Source: Mesorhizobium sp. NFR06 (GTDB taxonomy: Bacteria; Pseudomonadota; Alphaproteobacteria; Rhizobiales; Rhizobiaceae). From it: a DNA stretch of 64,000 nucleotides. The stretch lies in NCBI RefSeq assembly GCF_900115245.1, contig NZ_FOVT01000015.1, positions 101,001 to 165,000 of the forward strand. Reading direction: 5' to 3'. Below, one piece after another: positions 41,563 through 50,238 of this stretch. The notes beneath the pieces were generated by a model. That model searched no databases and was not told where the DNA came from. It saw only the letters and a program-made list of their open reading frames with translations. The position numbers were made by a program, and so were the translations under genes. Numbering within the stretch: position 1 is the first letter of the stretch; each line of letters starts with the position of its first letter.

Positions 41563-42401
41563 CCACGCTGCTCTCGATCCGCGACCTTGCCGTGCGCTAC
41601 CGTGGCGATGGCTTGGCGGCGCTCAAGGGCATCAGCCTGGACGTCGAGGCCGGTGAGCGCCTGGCGATCATCGGCGAAAGTGGCTCGGGCAAAAGCACGC
41701 TGGCTCTGGTGATTGCTGGGTTGTTGGCGTGGGGTGCCAAGATCGATGGGTGCATCGACTGGTTCTTGCCGACAGACGCTGACGCCAGGGGATCGAAGGA
41801 TCGCCAAGCAAGCGCGATTAACTCGAGCACGCCCCGCCTCGGCCGCGACATCGGTTTCATCTTCCAAGACCCCTCCTCCAGCCTCGACCCGGTCATGCCG
41901 GTCGGCAGGCAAATCGCCGAAGTCGCCCGCGCTCATCTCGGCATCGGCTGGCAAGACGCCTTTGCGATAGCCAAATCCCTCCTTGAGCGCGTGCGCCTCC
42001 CCGATCCTGATGCCATCCTCCGCGCCTATCCGCACCAACTCTCCGGCGGCCAGAGGCAGCGCGTGGCGATCGCCGCGGCCATCGCCGCCGGACCAAAGCT
42101 CTTGATCGCCGACGAGGCGACCAGCGCGCTCGACACCATCGTGCAGGCCGAGATTGTCGCCCTGATCCGCAGGCTGGTAGCCGAGGACGGCATGACGCTG
42201 CTTTTCATCAGCCACGACATCGCGCTCGCAGCCACACTTGCCGATCGCATCGCGGTGCTGCGCCATGGCGAACTGATTGACCTCGGCGAGACCAATCAGA
42301 TCCTGGACGCACCACGCCACGTCTACACCCGGGCCCTGCTCGACGCCCATCTCGGCCTTGACGCAGCGCCTTTGCTTGATCGGCGAGGCGCTCAGTCATG
42401 A
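41559..42401 (+). CDS. Peptide-type ABC transporter ATPase (DppD-like)
   Basis: A 280-residue ATPase starting at GTG 41559 in the overlap with the permease. Walker A GESGSGKST, signature LSGGQRQRVA, Walker B LLIADEA and H-loop ISHDI are intact. Walker B has Ala rather than Pro after the Glu, a usual variant in this group. The middle carries an insertion (about residues 65-88, CIDWFLPTDADARGSKDRQ) unlike standard DppD. It likely forms a heterodimer with the next ATPase. Confidence 0.85.
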   Translation: MTTLLSIRDLAVRYRGDGLAALKGISLDVEAGERLAIIGESGSGKSTLALVIAGLLAWGAKIDGCIDWFLPTDADARGSKDRQASAINSSTPRLGRDIGFIFQDPSSSLDPVMPVGRQIAEVARAHLGIGWQDAFAIAKSLLERVRLPDPDAILRAYPHQLSGGQRQRVAIAAAIAAGPKLLIADEATSALDTIVQAEIVALIRRLVAEDGMTLLFISHDIALAATLADRIAVLRHGELIDLGETNQILDAPRHVYTRALLDAHLGLDAAPLLDRRGAQS

Positions 42402-43174
42402 CCGTGCTTGCCGTCTCCGATCTCACCAAGCGCTATCGTCGCGGTGGCAAGCCTTTCGCCGCGGTCGAGGCCGTTTCCTTCGAGATCGGGCAGGCGCAGA
42501 CGCTGGCGCTCGCCGGCCCGTCCGGAAGCGGCAAATCGACGATCGCAAGGCTGGTGCTGCGGCTTTTGGAACCTGATGCCGGCCGCATCGAGTTCGAGGG
42601 TGCGGACTTTCTTGCATTGTCAGGAGCAGCTCTGCGCGCCAGACGGGCTAAGCTCCAGATGGTCTTCCAGGACCCTCTCGCCGCGTTCAATCCGCGCGCC
42701 ACCGTGGCGCGCGTGCTGGACGATCCCTTGCGCATCCACGGCATCGCCTCGCACACCGAGCGCCCGCACCGTATCGCGGCACTGCTGGAGCGCGTCGGCC
42801 TCGACGCCGGCCTTGCCCAGCGCGCCATCCACGAGATTTCCGGCGGTCAGCGCCAGCGGGTGGCGATCGCCCGCGCCATCGCCACGCGGCCGTCGCTGAT
42901 CGTGCTCGACGAAGCCGTGTCGGCGCTCGACGTATCGGTGCGCGGACGGATCCTGGAATTGCTCCTCGACCTGCAAAGCCAGGAACGGATCGCCTATCTG
43001 TTCATTTCCCATGACCTCGGCGTCATCCGAGCTGTCGCGCATCGCGTCGTCATCCTCGATGCCGGCCGGATCGTCGAGAGCGGCGATGCCCGCGCCGTCA
43101 TCGCCGATCCGCAATCGGCGATCGGCAAGGCGCTGGTGGCGGCGACACCCAGACTGAACAGGAACCGACCATGA
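42398..43174 (+). CDS. Peptide-type ABC transporter ATPase (DppF-like)
   Basis: A 258-residue ATPase with Walker A GPSGSGKST, signature ISGGQRQRVA, Walker B IVLDEA and H-loop ISHDL. It overlaps the preceding ATPase by 4 bases. It is somewhat shorter than DppF and lacks its long C-terminal extension. The gene end contains the beginning of a repeat-like sequence that leads into the next gene. Confidence 0.87.
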   Translation: MTVLAVSDLTKRYRRGGKPFAAVEAVSFEIGQAQTLALAGPSGSGKSTIARLVLRLLEPDAGRIEFEGADFLALSGAALRARRAKLQMVFQDPLAAFNPRATVARVLDDPLRIHGIASHTERPHRIAALLERVGLDAGLAQRAIHEISGGQRQRVAIARAIATRPSLIVLDEAVSALDVSVRGRILELLLDLQSQERIAYLFISHDLGVIRAVAHRVVILDAGRIVESGDARAVIADPQSAIGKALVAATPRLNRNRP

Positions 43175-43239
43175 TCCCGCAAAGTGGGAACCGGTTCGCG
43201 GACAAGATCATGGCCAAACACCATCATCAGGACGTGCCT

Positions 43240-43746
43240 ATGAACGATTCCGAAGCCGCCAGAGCCGAAAAACTGTCACGCGAACTCGACTCCGCCTTCC
43301 GCAACCGCGCCGACCTCTACCGCCTGTTGCTCGACGAGCTGACGGCCGAGATCGGCCCCGAGCAGGCCGAAGCGGTGATGATCCGAACCATCGAGAAACG
43401 GGGCCGGGAAGTCGCGGCTGCCGCCTTCGCCGGCTTCGGCCCCAACGACGCGCCGGCGATCGGCGAGGCGTTTCTGGCCGTCAGTCCGGACGGTGGCCGC
43501 ATGTATCCCACCGATGTCGAGCGTGGCCCCGACCATATCGCTTTCAGGGTGAGGCGCTGCCCGCTGAAGGACGCCTGGATCGAGGCCGGCGTCGGCGAGG
43601 AAAAACTGGCCACACTGTGCCGTATCGCCGGCGCCTTCGACCGCGGCCTGTTCGAGGCCACGGGCGTGCGCTTCGCCAATGTCACCTGGACGCCGGGCCA
43701 TGGCCCCGGCTGCTGCCATATCGCGCTGACCAACCGCGACGCTTAG
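43240..43746 (+). CDS. L-2-amino-thiazoline-4-carboxylate hydrolase-like protein
   Basis: A 168-residue protein. ATG at 43240 has AGGA at 7-base spacing; the frame upstream to 43171 runs through a dispersed repeat (GATCCCGCAAAGTGGGAACC) and is not used. The sequence matches the ATC-hydrolase family by its ELTAEIGPEQAEAVMIR helix, RRCPLKDAW and WTPGHGPGCCHIAL ending. Characterised members open the thiazoline ring to N-carbamoyl-cysteine, but most members are untested. It is the last gene of the importer run. Confidence 0.75.
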   Translation: MNDSEAARAEKLSRELDSAFRNRADLYRLLLDELTAEIGPEQAEAVMIRTIEKRGREVAAAAFAGFGPNDAPAIGEAFLAVSPDGGRMYPTDVERGPDHIAFRVRRCPLKDAWIEAGVGEEKLATLCRIAGAFDRGLFEATGVRFANVTWTPGHGPGCCHIALTNRDA

Positions 43747-43758
43747 CCGGAGAACTGT

Positions 43759-44547
43759 TCAGCCTTCGGCAAAGACGTGCAGCTCGCCGCCTGCTTCCTC
43801 GATCGCAGCGCGCAGCTCCCCCGCCGGCTCGCTGTCGGTAACGACGTCGGAAATATCGCTCAACGCGCAAACGCGTTCGAGGCTGCCGCGGCCGAACTTG
43901 TCGTTGGTGACGACCAGCATCGTCGACAGCGACCGCGCCATCATCGCGCGTTTCACCGCCGCGGCACCGGAGACCATGTCGCTCGGTCCCTCGGCGTTCA
44001 GCGCCGAGGCCCCGATGATGGCGACGTCGGCATTGTAGCGGCGCACGAATTCGACCGTGTCCTCGCCGAGCACGGCGGCCTCGCGGCTGTCATAGGTGCC
44101 GGGGCAAAGGATGACGCGGAAACTGGGATTGGCGCCGGCCACTGAGGCGACGCCGACGGAGTTGGTGATGATCGTCAGATCCCGGCCGAACTGCGAGAGG
44201 CTGCGCGCGACCTCGTAGGTGGTCGACCCGCCATCGATCATCACGATGCGGCCCTTCTCGATCAAGCCGGCGGCACCACGCCCGACGCGGGCCCGTTCCT
44301 CGACCATGGTGAGGCCACGTTCGGCGATCACGGGTTCCGACGTCACCAGCGAAATGGTCGCGCCGCCATAGGTGCGGTTGATCAGCCCCGCCTCGCCAAG
44401 CTCGATGAGGTCGCGGCGGATGGTCTCGCCGGCGACGCCGATACGCCGGGCGAGCTTCGAGATGCGGATCGACGCCGAGCGCCGGACCTCCGACAGGATC
44501 AGCTCATGTCGCTCTTTCTTCGTCAGTCGGCCCGGTTCGATGTTCAT
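43759..44547 (-). CDS. DeoR-family regulator
   Basis: A 262-residue regulator; ATG at 44547, with AAGGAA upstream, is preferred to an earlier start. N-terminal helix-turn-helix (ISKLARRIGVAGETIRRDLIEL) and the sugar-phosphate-binding DeoRC domain (DGGSTTYEVARSL; LGEDTVEFVRRYNADVAIIGAS). It is the last gene in the same direction as the oxidase and ligase genes and could regulate them. DeoR proteins usually sense phosphorylated sugars, so its fit with an amine pathway is uncertain. Confidence 0.85.
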   Translation of the reverse strand: MNIEPGRLTKKERHELILSEVRRSASIRISKLARRIGVAGETIRRDLIELGEAGLINRTYGGATISLVTSEPVIAERGLTMVEERARVGRGAAGLIEKGRIVMIDGGSTTYEVARSLSQFGRDLTIITNSVGVASVAGANPSFRVILCPGTYDSREAAVLGEDTVEFVRRYNADVAIIGASALNAEGPSDMVSGAAAVKRAMMARSLSTMLVVTNDKFGRGSLERVCALSDISDVVTDSEPAGELRAAIEEAGGELHVFAEG

Positions 44548-44656
44548 CGCTCTTTCCTTCGCTGCGGCGATTGCCAAATGACTAAAGCCGGCGCCGGAGA
44601 TACGTCCCCGGCGTCAAGACCTTAGCCATGCCGACAACGCCGGGAAAGCCGGCGCT

Positions 44657-45952
44657 TCAATGCCTCAGCCGATCGCGCATGGCGTACCACAGCATGCCAA
44701 GCACATAGAGCGGGCCGCGCAGCGCCGTGCCTCCGGGGAACGGCAGCGGCGTCAGCGTCGAGAACAGGTCGAGCCGCGAGGCGTCGCCGGTAATCGCTTC
44801 CGCCAGCAGCTTGCCCGACAGCGTCGACAGGATGACGCCCTTGCCGGAATAGCCATGCGCGAAATAGACCTCGCCGTAATGCCCGACATGCGGCAGGCGC
44901 GACGTGGTGACGGACACCAGTCCGCCCCAGGCGTGGTCGATGCGGCAGCCGCGCAATTGCGGAAAAGTCCTTTCCATATGCGGCCGCACGAAGCCGGCGA
45001 TGTCGGCCGGCGGCGACGGCGTGTAGCGCTCGCCGCCGCCGAACAGCAGGCGGCCATCCGCCGACATGCGGTAGTAGTTGACGACGAAGAGCGTGTCTGA
45101 GACCGCGACATTCGCCGGGATGACATTGCGTTCGCCCAAAGGCTCGGTGGCGACGATATAGTTGCCGACCGGCATGATGCGGCTGTTGACGCGTGGTTCG
45201 AGCCCCTTGAGCAGCGCGTCGCCGGCCAGCACGACATGCCTGGCGCGGACCGAGCCCTTGTCGGTGAACACCCGGATGGAAGGCTCGCGCTCCAAGCGAA
45301 CCGCTACCGAGTTCTCGTGGATGATGACGCCGGCGCTGACCGCCGCGCGGGCGAGCCCCAGCGTGTAGTTGAGCGGATGCATGTGGCCGCCGAGCCTCTC
45401 GAAGACCGCGCCTTGATAAGGCGTGTCCACCATCTGCCGCGCCTGCGCCGCCGACAGGATCTCGACATCCGTAAACTTCATCACCTTGGCGAGGCACTCG
45501 GCTTCTGCCTCGAAGTCACGCATGTCGGACCCGTTGACGGCGCCGACGAGATGGCCGGTCTGGCGCAGGTCGCACGCGATGCCGTGGCGCTCGATGATGT
45601 CGAGCACCAGTCCGTGAGCCTCGAAAGCCAGATCGAACAGCGCCTTTGCCCGTTCCGCCCCGAAGGCTTTGACCAGGCCCCTGGCGCCCTTGCGCAGGCC
45701 TGGGATCATCTGGCCGCCATTGCGGCCCGAAGCGCCCCAGCCGATCCTGCCGCCTTCGAGCAGCACCACCTTCAGGCCGCGCTCGGCCGCATGCAGCGCC
45801 GCCGACAGCCCGGTGCAGCCACCGCCGACCACCACCAGATCTGCCTCGACATCGCCGGCTAAAGCCGGATGGTCGGGCGCTGGATTGGCGGTGGCGACAT
45901 AGTAGGATTTGCCGATATCGAGACCGGAATTGAAACCTGTTGAACGGGCCAT
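44657..45952 (-). CDS. FAD-dependent amine oxidoreductase (PuuB-like)
   Basis: A 431-residue DAO-family flavoprotein starting at ATG 45952, 2 bases after the ligase stop. The FAD motif is VVVGGGCTGLSAALHAAERG near residue 40, followed by GRIGWGASGRNGGQ, and near the C-terminus YFAHGYSGKGVILS. In E. coli the homologous PuuB oxidises gamma-glutamylputrescine to an aldehyde. Here it sits directly after a PuuA-like ligase, so a gamma-glutamylated amine is the likely substrate. Confidence 0.87.
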   Translation of the reverse strand: MARSTGFNSGLDIGKSYYVATANPAPDHPALAGDVEADLVVVGGGCTGLSAALHAAERGLKVVLLEGGRIGWGASGRNGGQMIPGLRKGARGLVKAFGAERAKALFDLAFEAHGLVLDIIERHGIACDLRQTGHLVGAVNGSDMRDFEAEAECLAKVMKFTDVEILSAAQARQMVDTPYQGAVFERLGGHMHPLNYTLGLARAAVSAGVIIHENSVAVRLEREPSIRVFTDKGSVRARHVVLAGDALLKGLEPRVNSRIMPVGNYIVATEPLGERNVIPANVAVSDTLFVVNYYRMSADGRLLFGGGERYTPSPPADIAGFVRPHMERTFPQLRGCRIDHAWGGLVSVTTSRLPHVGHYGEVYFAHGYSGKGVILSTLSGKLLAEAITGDASRLDLFSTLTPLPFPGGTALRGPLYVLGMLWYAMRDRLRH

Positions 45953-45954
45953 GG

Positions 45955-47325
45955 TCACACCTTGAGCAACAGATGGTCGCGCTCCCACGACGTCACGACG
46001 CTCTGGAACAGGTCGAGCTCGACGCTCTTCACGCGCAGATAGGTCTGGAAGAAATCCTCGCCGAGCAGTGCCCGCACCGGGCCGCAGGCCGAGAAACGCT
46101 CCAGCGCTTCCTCCATGGTTTTCGGCAGCGTGCTCCGGCTGCGATAGGCATTGCCGAAGGCTTCCGGCGAGCGCGCAAGCCTCTCCACGATGCCGAGATA
46201 GCCGGCGATCAGCGAGCCGGCCATGGCGAGATAGGGATTGGCATCGGCGCCGGGCAGCCGGTTCTCGATCCGCCGTGCGGCGCGCCCACCCATCGGCACG
46301 CGCAGGCCGCAGGAGCGATTGTCATGCGACCATTCGACGTTGGCCGGCGCGCTGTGGTTTGGCCGGATGCGCCGGTAGGAGTTAACGTTGGGCGCAAACA
46401 GCGGCATGATTTCGGGGACATACTTCTGCAGACCGCCGATGAAATGCGCGAACATCCCCGTGTCCTCGCCGTCCTTGCTTGCAAACAAGGGCTCGCCCCT
46501 CTCGTCGACGATCGACATGTGCAGATGCATCGAGCTGCCGGCCTGCGCAGCGATCGGCTTGGCCATGAAGGTGGCGTGCATGCCGCTCGCCTGAGCTGCC
46601 TGGCGTGCCAGGCGCTTGAACAAGAGCACCTTGTCGGCGAGCGCCAGCGGATCGCCGTGCAGGAAGTTGATTTCAAGCTGTGCCGTGCCGGATTCATGGA
46701 TCAGCGTGTCGAGCGGCAGACCGGCGGTCGCGGCATGTTCGTAAAGACGCCGCGTCACCGCCTCGAATTCCTCCAACGCCTGCATGTCGTAAGGATGCTG
46801 CACGCTTTCCGGCCGGCCGTTGCGCCCGACCGGCGCGGTCAGCGGCCGGTCCGGATCGGGGTTGGGCGCGGTCAGATAGAATTCCAGTTCCGGCGCCATC
46901 ACCGCGCGCCAGCCGCGTTGGCGGTAGAGGTCGAGCACCGCTCTCAGGACATGGCGCGGCGACGCCATCCAGGGCCGGTCGTCCATATGGAAGGTGTCGG
47001 CAATGACATAGGCCCTGCCGGCGCTGCCTGGCGCAACGCACAGCGTCGAAAGGTCGGGCACCATGCGCGTGTCGGGATCCTGGTAGGCAAAACCCTCGTC
47101 GATGGAGCCGGAATAGCGGCCGTCGATGGCGACCAGGAAGGCGCTGCTCGGCAGATAGAGCGCCCGGTCCCCGAGCGATTTGAGGAATTTGGCCGCCGGC
47201 AAGGCTTTGCCGCGCAGCACGCCATTGACGTCGGGCACGAGGCACTCGACCTCGTTGATCGCATGCGTTTTCAGCCAGCTCTGCGTGTCCGCGCCGGCGA
47301 GTGAAGAGTCATGATTGTCAGGCAT
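45955..47325 (-). CDS. Gamma-glutamyl-amine ligase (PuuA-like glutamine synthetase homologue)
   Basis: A 456-residue type of glutamine synthetase. The catalytic domain has Glu residues in MAPELEFYL, SGTAQLEINF and the metal/ATP motif FMAKPIAAQAGSSMHLHMS, and the Arg-rich NSYRRIRPNHSAP with NRSCGLRVP. The short N-terminal beta-grasp domain has VECLVPDVNGVLRGK. Such enzymes attach glutamate to putrescine or ethanolamine-like amines. It is co-transcribed with the FAD oxidase downstream and a PotABCD-like importer upstream. Confidence 0.87.
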   Translation of the reverse strand: MPDNHDSSLAGADTQSWLKTHAINEVECLVPDVNGVLRGKALPAAKFLKSLGDRALYLPSSAFLVAIDGRYSGSIDEGFAYQDPDTRMVPDLSTLCVAPGSAGRAYVIADTFHMDDRPWMASPRHVLRAVLDLYRQRGWRAVMAPELEFYLTAPNPDPDRPLTAPVGRNGRPESVQHPYDMQALEEFEAVTRRLYEHAATAGLPLDTLIHESGTAQLEINFLHGDPLALADKVLLFKRLARQAAQASGMHATFMAKPIAAQAGSSMHLHMSIVDERGEPLFASKDGEDTGMFAHFIGGLQKYVPEIMPLFAPNVNSYRRIRPNHSAPANVEWSHDNRSCGLRVPMGGRAARRIENRLPGADANPYLAMAGSLIAGYLGIVERLARSPEAFGNAYRSRSTLPKTMEEALERFSACGPVRALLGEDFFQTYLRVKSVELDLFQSVVTSWERDHLLLKV

Positions 47326-47550
47326 TGGTCATGTCCGTACGAAGGAGAAATCGCTTCGGCGGGCATGTCCGTTCTGGTAGGGCGTTATCTAAGCTGCGTT
47401 ATCCGAGAACGGACGCCCGCCTGTTGACCGGCCGAAGGCCGGGTCCAGCGCGCCTTGCACCCCTTCGGTCCAACCGTCGCGGACGACATGCGAACCGACC
47501 TTGGTCTCCTCCGCGCGCTGCAGGTTCTCGTGGCGGCAGCAGCGCATGAT

Positions 47551-47618
47551 CAGCGATACCCCGCGCGCGCAAAAGAAATACCGCAGGCAAAGACGGAATG
47601 CCTGGCGCGGTATCGCTG
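47551..47618. repeat. Two-stem inverted repeat in a 387-bp gap
   Basis: Outer arms CAGCGATACCCCGCGC (47551-47566) and GCGCGGTATCGCTG (47605-47618), with an inner AGGCA/TGCCT stem, could form a branched hairpin. No gene is evident in 47326-47712. It may be a structured RNA end or a palindromic repeat. Confidence 0.45.
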
Positions 47619-47712
47619 TTCTGCAGCTTGCATGACGGGTCTCATCGAGGAACGGGACTTGGAGGTTTGACCGATCATCGGTTCCGGCGCAAGGCCGTTT
47701 GCCAAAGACGCC

Positions 47713-48474
47713 TCAGCCGATGCTCTCGCCGCCATCCACGACCAGGGCTTGTCCGGTCATGAAGGACGAACGGTCGGAGACAAGGAACAGGATGGCTTCG
47801 GCGATCTCCTCCGCGCTCGCCCACCGCCCCATCGGGATCTTGGTGCGGACGTAGTTTTCGATCGCGTCGCGCCCGCCCATCTGGGCGATGAACGGTTCGT
47901 TGAACGGCGTGTCGACCCAACCCGGGCAGAGCGCGTTGATGCGCACATTGTGTTTGGCGTAGTCGAGCGACATCTGCCTGGTCATCGCCACCACGGCGTG
48001 CTTGGAGGTGGCATAGGCGATCATCTCGCGATCGTAGAAGACGCCGGAATTGGACGCCGTGTTGAGGATGACGCCGCCGCCCTGCGCGATCATCGAAGGC
48101 ATGACCGTTTTTGCCGCCAGGAACTGGGCCCGCACGTTGATGCGCCACGAGGCATCCATCCCGTCCGTGCCAACTTCGGTCAGCGTGCCGCCGACCTGGA
48201 TGCCGGCGTGGCTGTGCAGGATATCGATCCGGCCATGCTTGCCGAGCGTTCCCTCGATGAGGCCCTCGACGGCCGTGTCATTGCCGACATCGGTGGCGAC
48301 CGCCTCGGCGCGACCCCCGGCTTCGCGGATGTCGGAGGCCGTGGCTTCGCCCGCCGCCGGATCACGGTCGGCGATCACCACGACCGCACCTTCCCTGGCC
48401 ATGATAAGCGCGCCGGCACGCCCGATGCCCGATCCAGCGCCCGTCACCACGGCGATGCGGTCTTTCAAAATCAT
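47713..48474 (-). CDS. Short-chain dehydrogenase/reductase
   Basis: A 253-residue SDR starting at ATG 48474. Cofactor motif TGAGSGIG, NSASN-type segment (NTASNSG) with active-site Tyr-x-x-x-Lys (YATSK) and the C-terminal TGQALVVDGGESIG. It follows the importer permease genes by 11 bases. SDRs here could act on the aldehyde or alcohol made from the imported amine. The substrate is unknown. Confidence 0.87.
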   Translation of the reverse strand: MILKDRIAVVTGAGSGIGRAGALIMAREGAVVVIADRDPAAGEATASDIREAGGRAEAVATDVGNDTAVEGLIEGTLGKHGRIDILHSHAGIQVGGTLTEVGTDGMDASWRINVRAQFLAAKTVMPSMIAQGGGVILNTASNSGVFYDREMIAYATSKHAVVAMTRQMSLDYAKHNVRINALCPGWVDTPFNEPFIAQMGGRDAIENYVRTKIPMGRWASAEEIAEAILFLVSDRSSFMTGQALVVDGGESIG

Positions 48475-48485
48475 GGGTTTGTCTT

Positions 48486-49298
48486 TCAAGGCGATGGTTT
48501 TCGTCGGCCGAGCTGCCATTGGGCAAGCAGCACGAGCAGGACCGAGGCGGCGAGCACGATCGTCGCGATGGCATTGATTTCCGGCGTCACGCCGCGCCGG
48601 ATCGAGGCGAAGACATAGATCGGCAGTGTCGTCTGCGCGCCGGCGACGAAGAAGGCGATGATGAAATCGTCGAAGGAAAAGGTGAAAGCGAGCAGAAAGC
48701 CGGCGATCACCGCCGGCATGATCTGCGGCAGCACGATCGAGCGGAACGTCGTCAGCGGCGTGGCGTAGAGATCGCTCGATGCCTCGACCAGGTTGCGGTC
48801 GAGGCTGGCGAGCCGCGTGCCGACGATCATCGTCACCAGCGCCATCGAAAACAGGCCGTGCGCGGCGATGATCGAGCCGTAGCCGAGCGCAAGACGCGGC
48901 GGCTGACCGGTCGGCCACAAAGACGCGAGGAACGGATTGACGACGGCGAACAACTGCACCAGCGCGACCAGCGTCGAGATGCCGATGACGACGCCCGGAA
49001 CGACGATCGCCGCGCCCAGCAAGGCGTCGAACGCCGCCCTTGTCCGGGCGCCGACGCGCTGCAGCCCGAGCGCTGCGGCGGTGCCGCAGAACGCGGCAAG
49101 CACCGCGCTGGTGGTGGCGATGAACAGGCTGTTCTTCAGCGCCTCGACCAGGAACGGGTTGGACAGCGCCTTGCCGTACCACTGGGCGGAGAAGCCGGTG
49201 AACTCGCTGGCATGATGGCCGGCGTTGAAGGAGAACAGCACGACCAGCGCGATCGGCAGATAGAGGAAAGCGAAGACGGCGACGACGAAGGCACGCAT
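48486..49298 (-). CDS. Polyamine-type ABC transporter permease (PotC-like)
   Basis: A 270-residue permease; ATG at 49298 follows the previous gene stop directly, whereas the long upstream frame is not used. Six helices and the coupling loop LVEASSDLYATPLTTFRSIVLPQI. The segment PLTTFRSIVLPQIMPAVIAGF is typical of PotC/PhnV-type permeases. It pairs with the PotB-like protein upstream. Confidence 0.87.
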   Translation of the reverse strand: MRAFVVAVFAFLYLPIALVVLFSFNAGHHASEFTGFSAQWYGKALSNPFLVEALKNSLFIATTSAVLAAFCGTAAALGLQRVGARTRAAFDALLGAAIVVPGVVIGISTLVALVQLFAVVNPFLASLWPTGQPPRLALGYGSIIAAHGLFSMALVTMIVGTRLASLDRNLVEASSDLYATPLTTFRSIVLPQIMPAVIAGFLLAFTFSFDDFIIAFFVAGAQTTLPIYVFASIRRGVTPEINAIATIVLAASVLLVLLAQWQLGRRKPSP

Positions 49299-50161
49299 CA
49301 GATCAGGTCCACCCGGCGTGCGCCCGAAAGCCGGGTCGAGATGCGGTTGGCGACGATCAGCACCACCACCGAGACCAGCACCAGCGTGATGGCGATGGCT
49401 GAACCGAACGGCCAGTTGCGCGACTGCAGGAACAGGTCGACCAGCGCGTTGCCGATGAAGAACACCTTGCCGCCGCCGAGCAGCGTCGGGATCAGATATT
49501 CGCCGAGCAGCAGGATCATCACCAAAGAGAAGCCGGTCATGACGCCGGGCAGCGACAGCCTGAGCGTCACGCCGAGGAAAGTCGACAGCGGCGTGGCGCC
49601 CAGATCGGCAGAGGCTTCCAGCAGCCGGCGGTCGAGCCGCTCCAGGCTGACATAGATCGGCAGGATCATCAGCGGTAGGTAGCCGTAGACGATGCCGAGC
49701 AGCACGGCGCCCGGCGTATTGATCAGTCGCAAATCCTCGATGCCGACATAGGCAAGCAAGGCCGGGATGCCCCGCCCGCCAAGAATGTACATCCAGGCAT
49801 AGGTGCGCATCAGCAGGCTGGTCCAGAACGGAATGACGATCAGCGCGAGCAGGATCAGCCGCCAGCGTTGCGGTGCGCGCAGCGCGAGGTAATAGGCGAC
49901 CGGATAGGCAACCAGCAGGCAGCCGAGCGCGCCGACCGGCGCCAGCACCATTGTGTTCCAGAAGGCGGTCGCACGCGCCGGCAGGTTGGCGTATTGCGCC
50001 AACGTCAAGGCAGCCTGGTAGCCGCCCTCCGGCGCCCGCTCGCCGACGCTGAAAATGGCGATGGCGACGAAGGGCAGTACCAGGAACACGACCAGCCACG
50101 CCGCCGCCGGAGCAAGCAGCAGCGCCGTCACGAGATTCTTGCGAAAGAGACTGCCGCGCAT
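49298..50161 (-). CDS. Polyamine-type ABC transporter permease (PotB-like)
   Basis: A 287-residue permease with the loop LLEASADLGATPLSTFLGVTL and the TPGAVLLGIVYGYLPLMILP segment typical of PotB. First helix at LVTALLLAPAAAWLVVFLVLP. It overlaps the PotC-like gene by one base. Confidence 0.87.
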   Translation of the reverse strand: MRGSLFRKNLVTALLLAPAAAWLVVFLVLPFVAIAIFSVGERAPEGGYQAALTLAQYANLPARATAFWNTMVLAPVGALGCLLVAYPVAYYLALRAPQRWRLILLALIVIPFWTSLLMRTYAWMYILGGRGIPALLAYVGIEDLRLINTPGAVLLGIVYGYLPLMILPIYVSLERLDRRLLEASADLGATPLSTFLGVTLRLSLPGVMTGFSLVMILLLGEYLIPTLLGGGKVFFIGNALVDLFLQSRNWPFGSAIAITLVLVSVVVLIVANRISTRLSGARRVDLI

Positions 50162-50179
50162 CGAGAAAACCGTTTGGGC

Positions 50180-50203
50180 ACCGGCGGACCTTCGTCCGCC
50201 GGT
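50180..50203 (-). terminator. Hairpin after the binding-protein gene
   Basis: ACCGGCGGAC (50180-50189) pairs fully with GTCCGCCGGT (50194-50203) around a 4-base loop. It lies just downstream of the binding-protein stop in the minus-strand operon, as at 31333 and 11551, a recurrent layout here that could raise binding-protein mRNA over permease mRNA. Confidence 0.65.
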
Positions 50204-50238
50204 CGCATTTTATGGTTCGGGTTTGTTGCCGGGCGCGC

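Noticed and set aside
43171..43239. Upstream start for the ATC-hydrolase-like gene
   Set aside because: The extra residues are encoded by a dispersed repeat (around GATCCCGCAAAGTGGGAACC), and a better-spaced ribosome site precedes the ATG at 43240.
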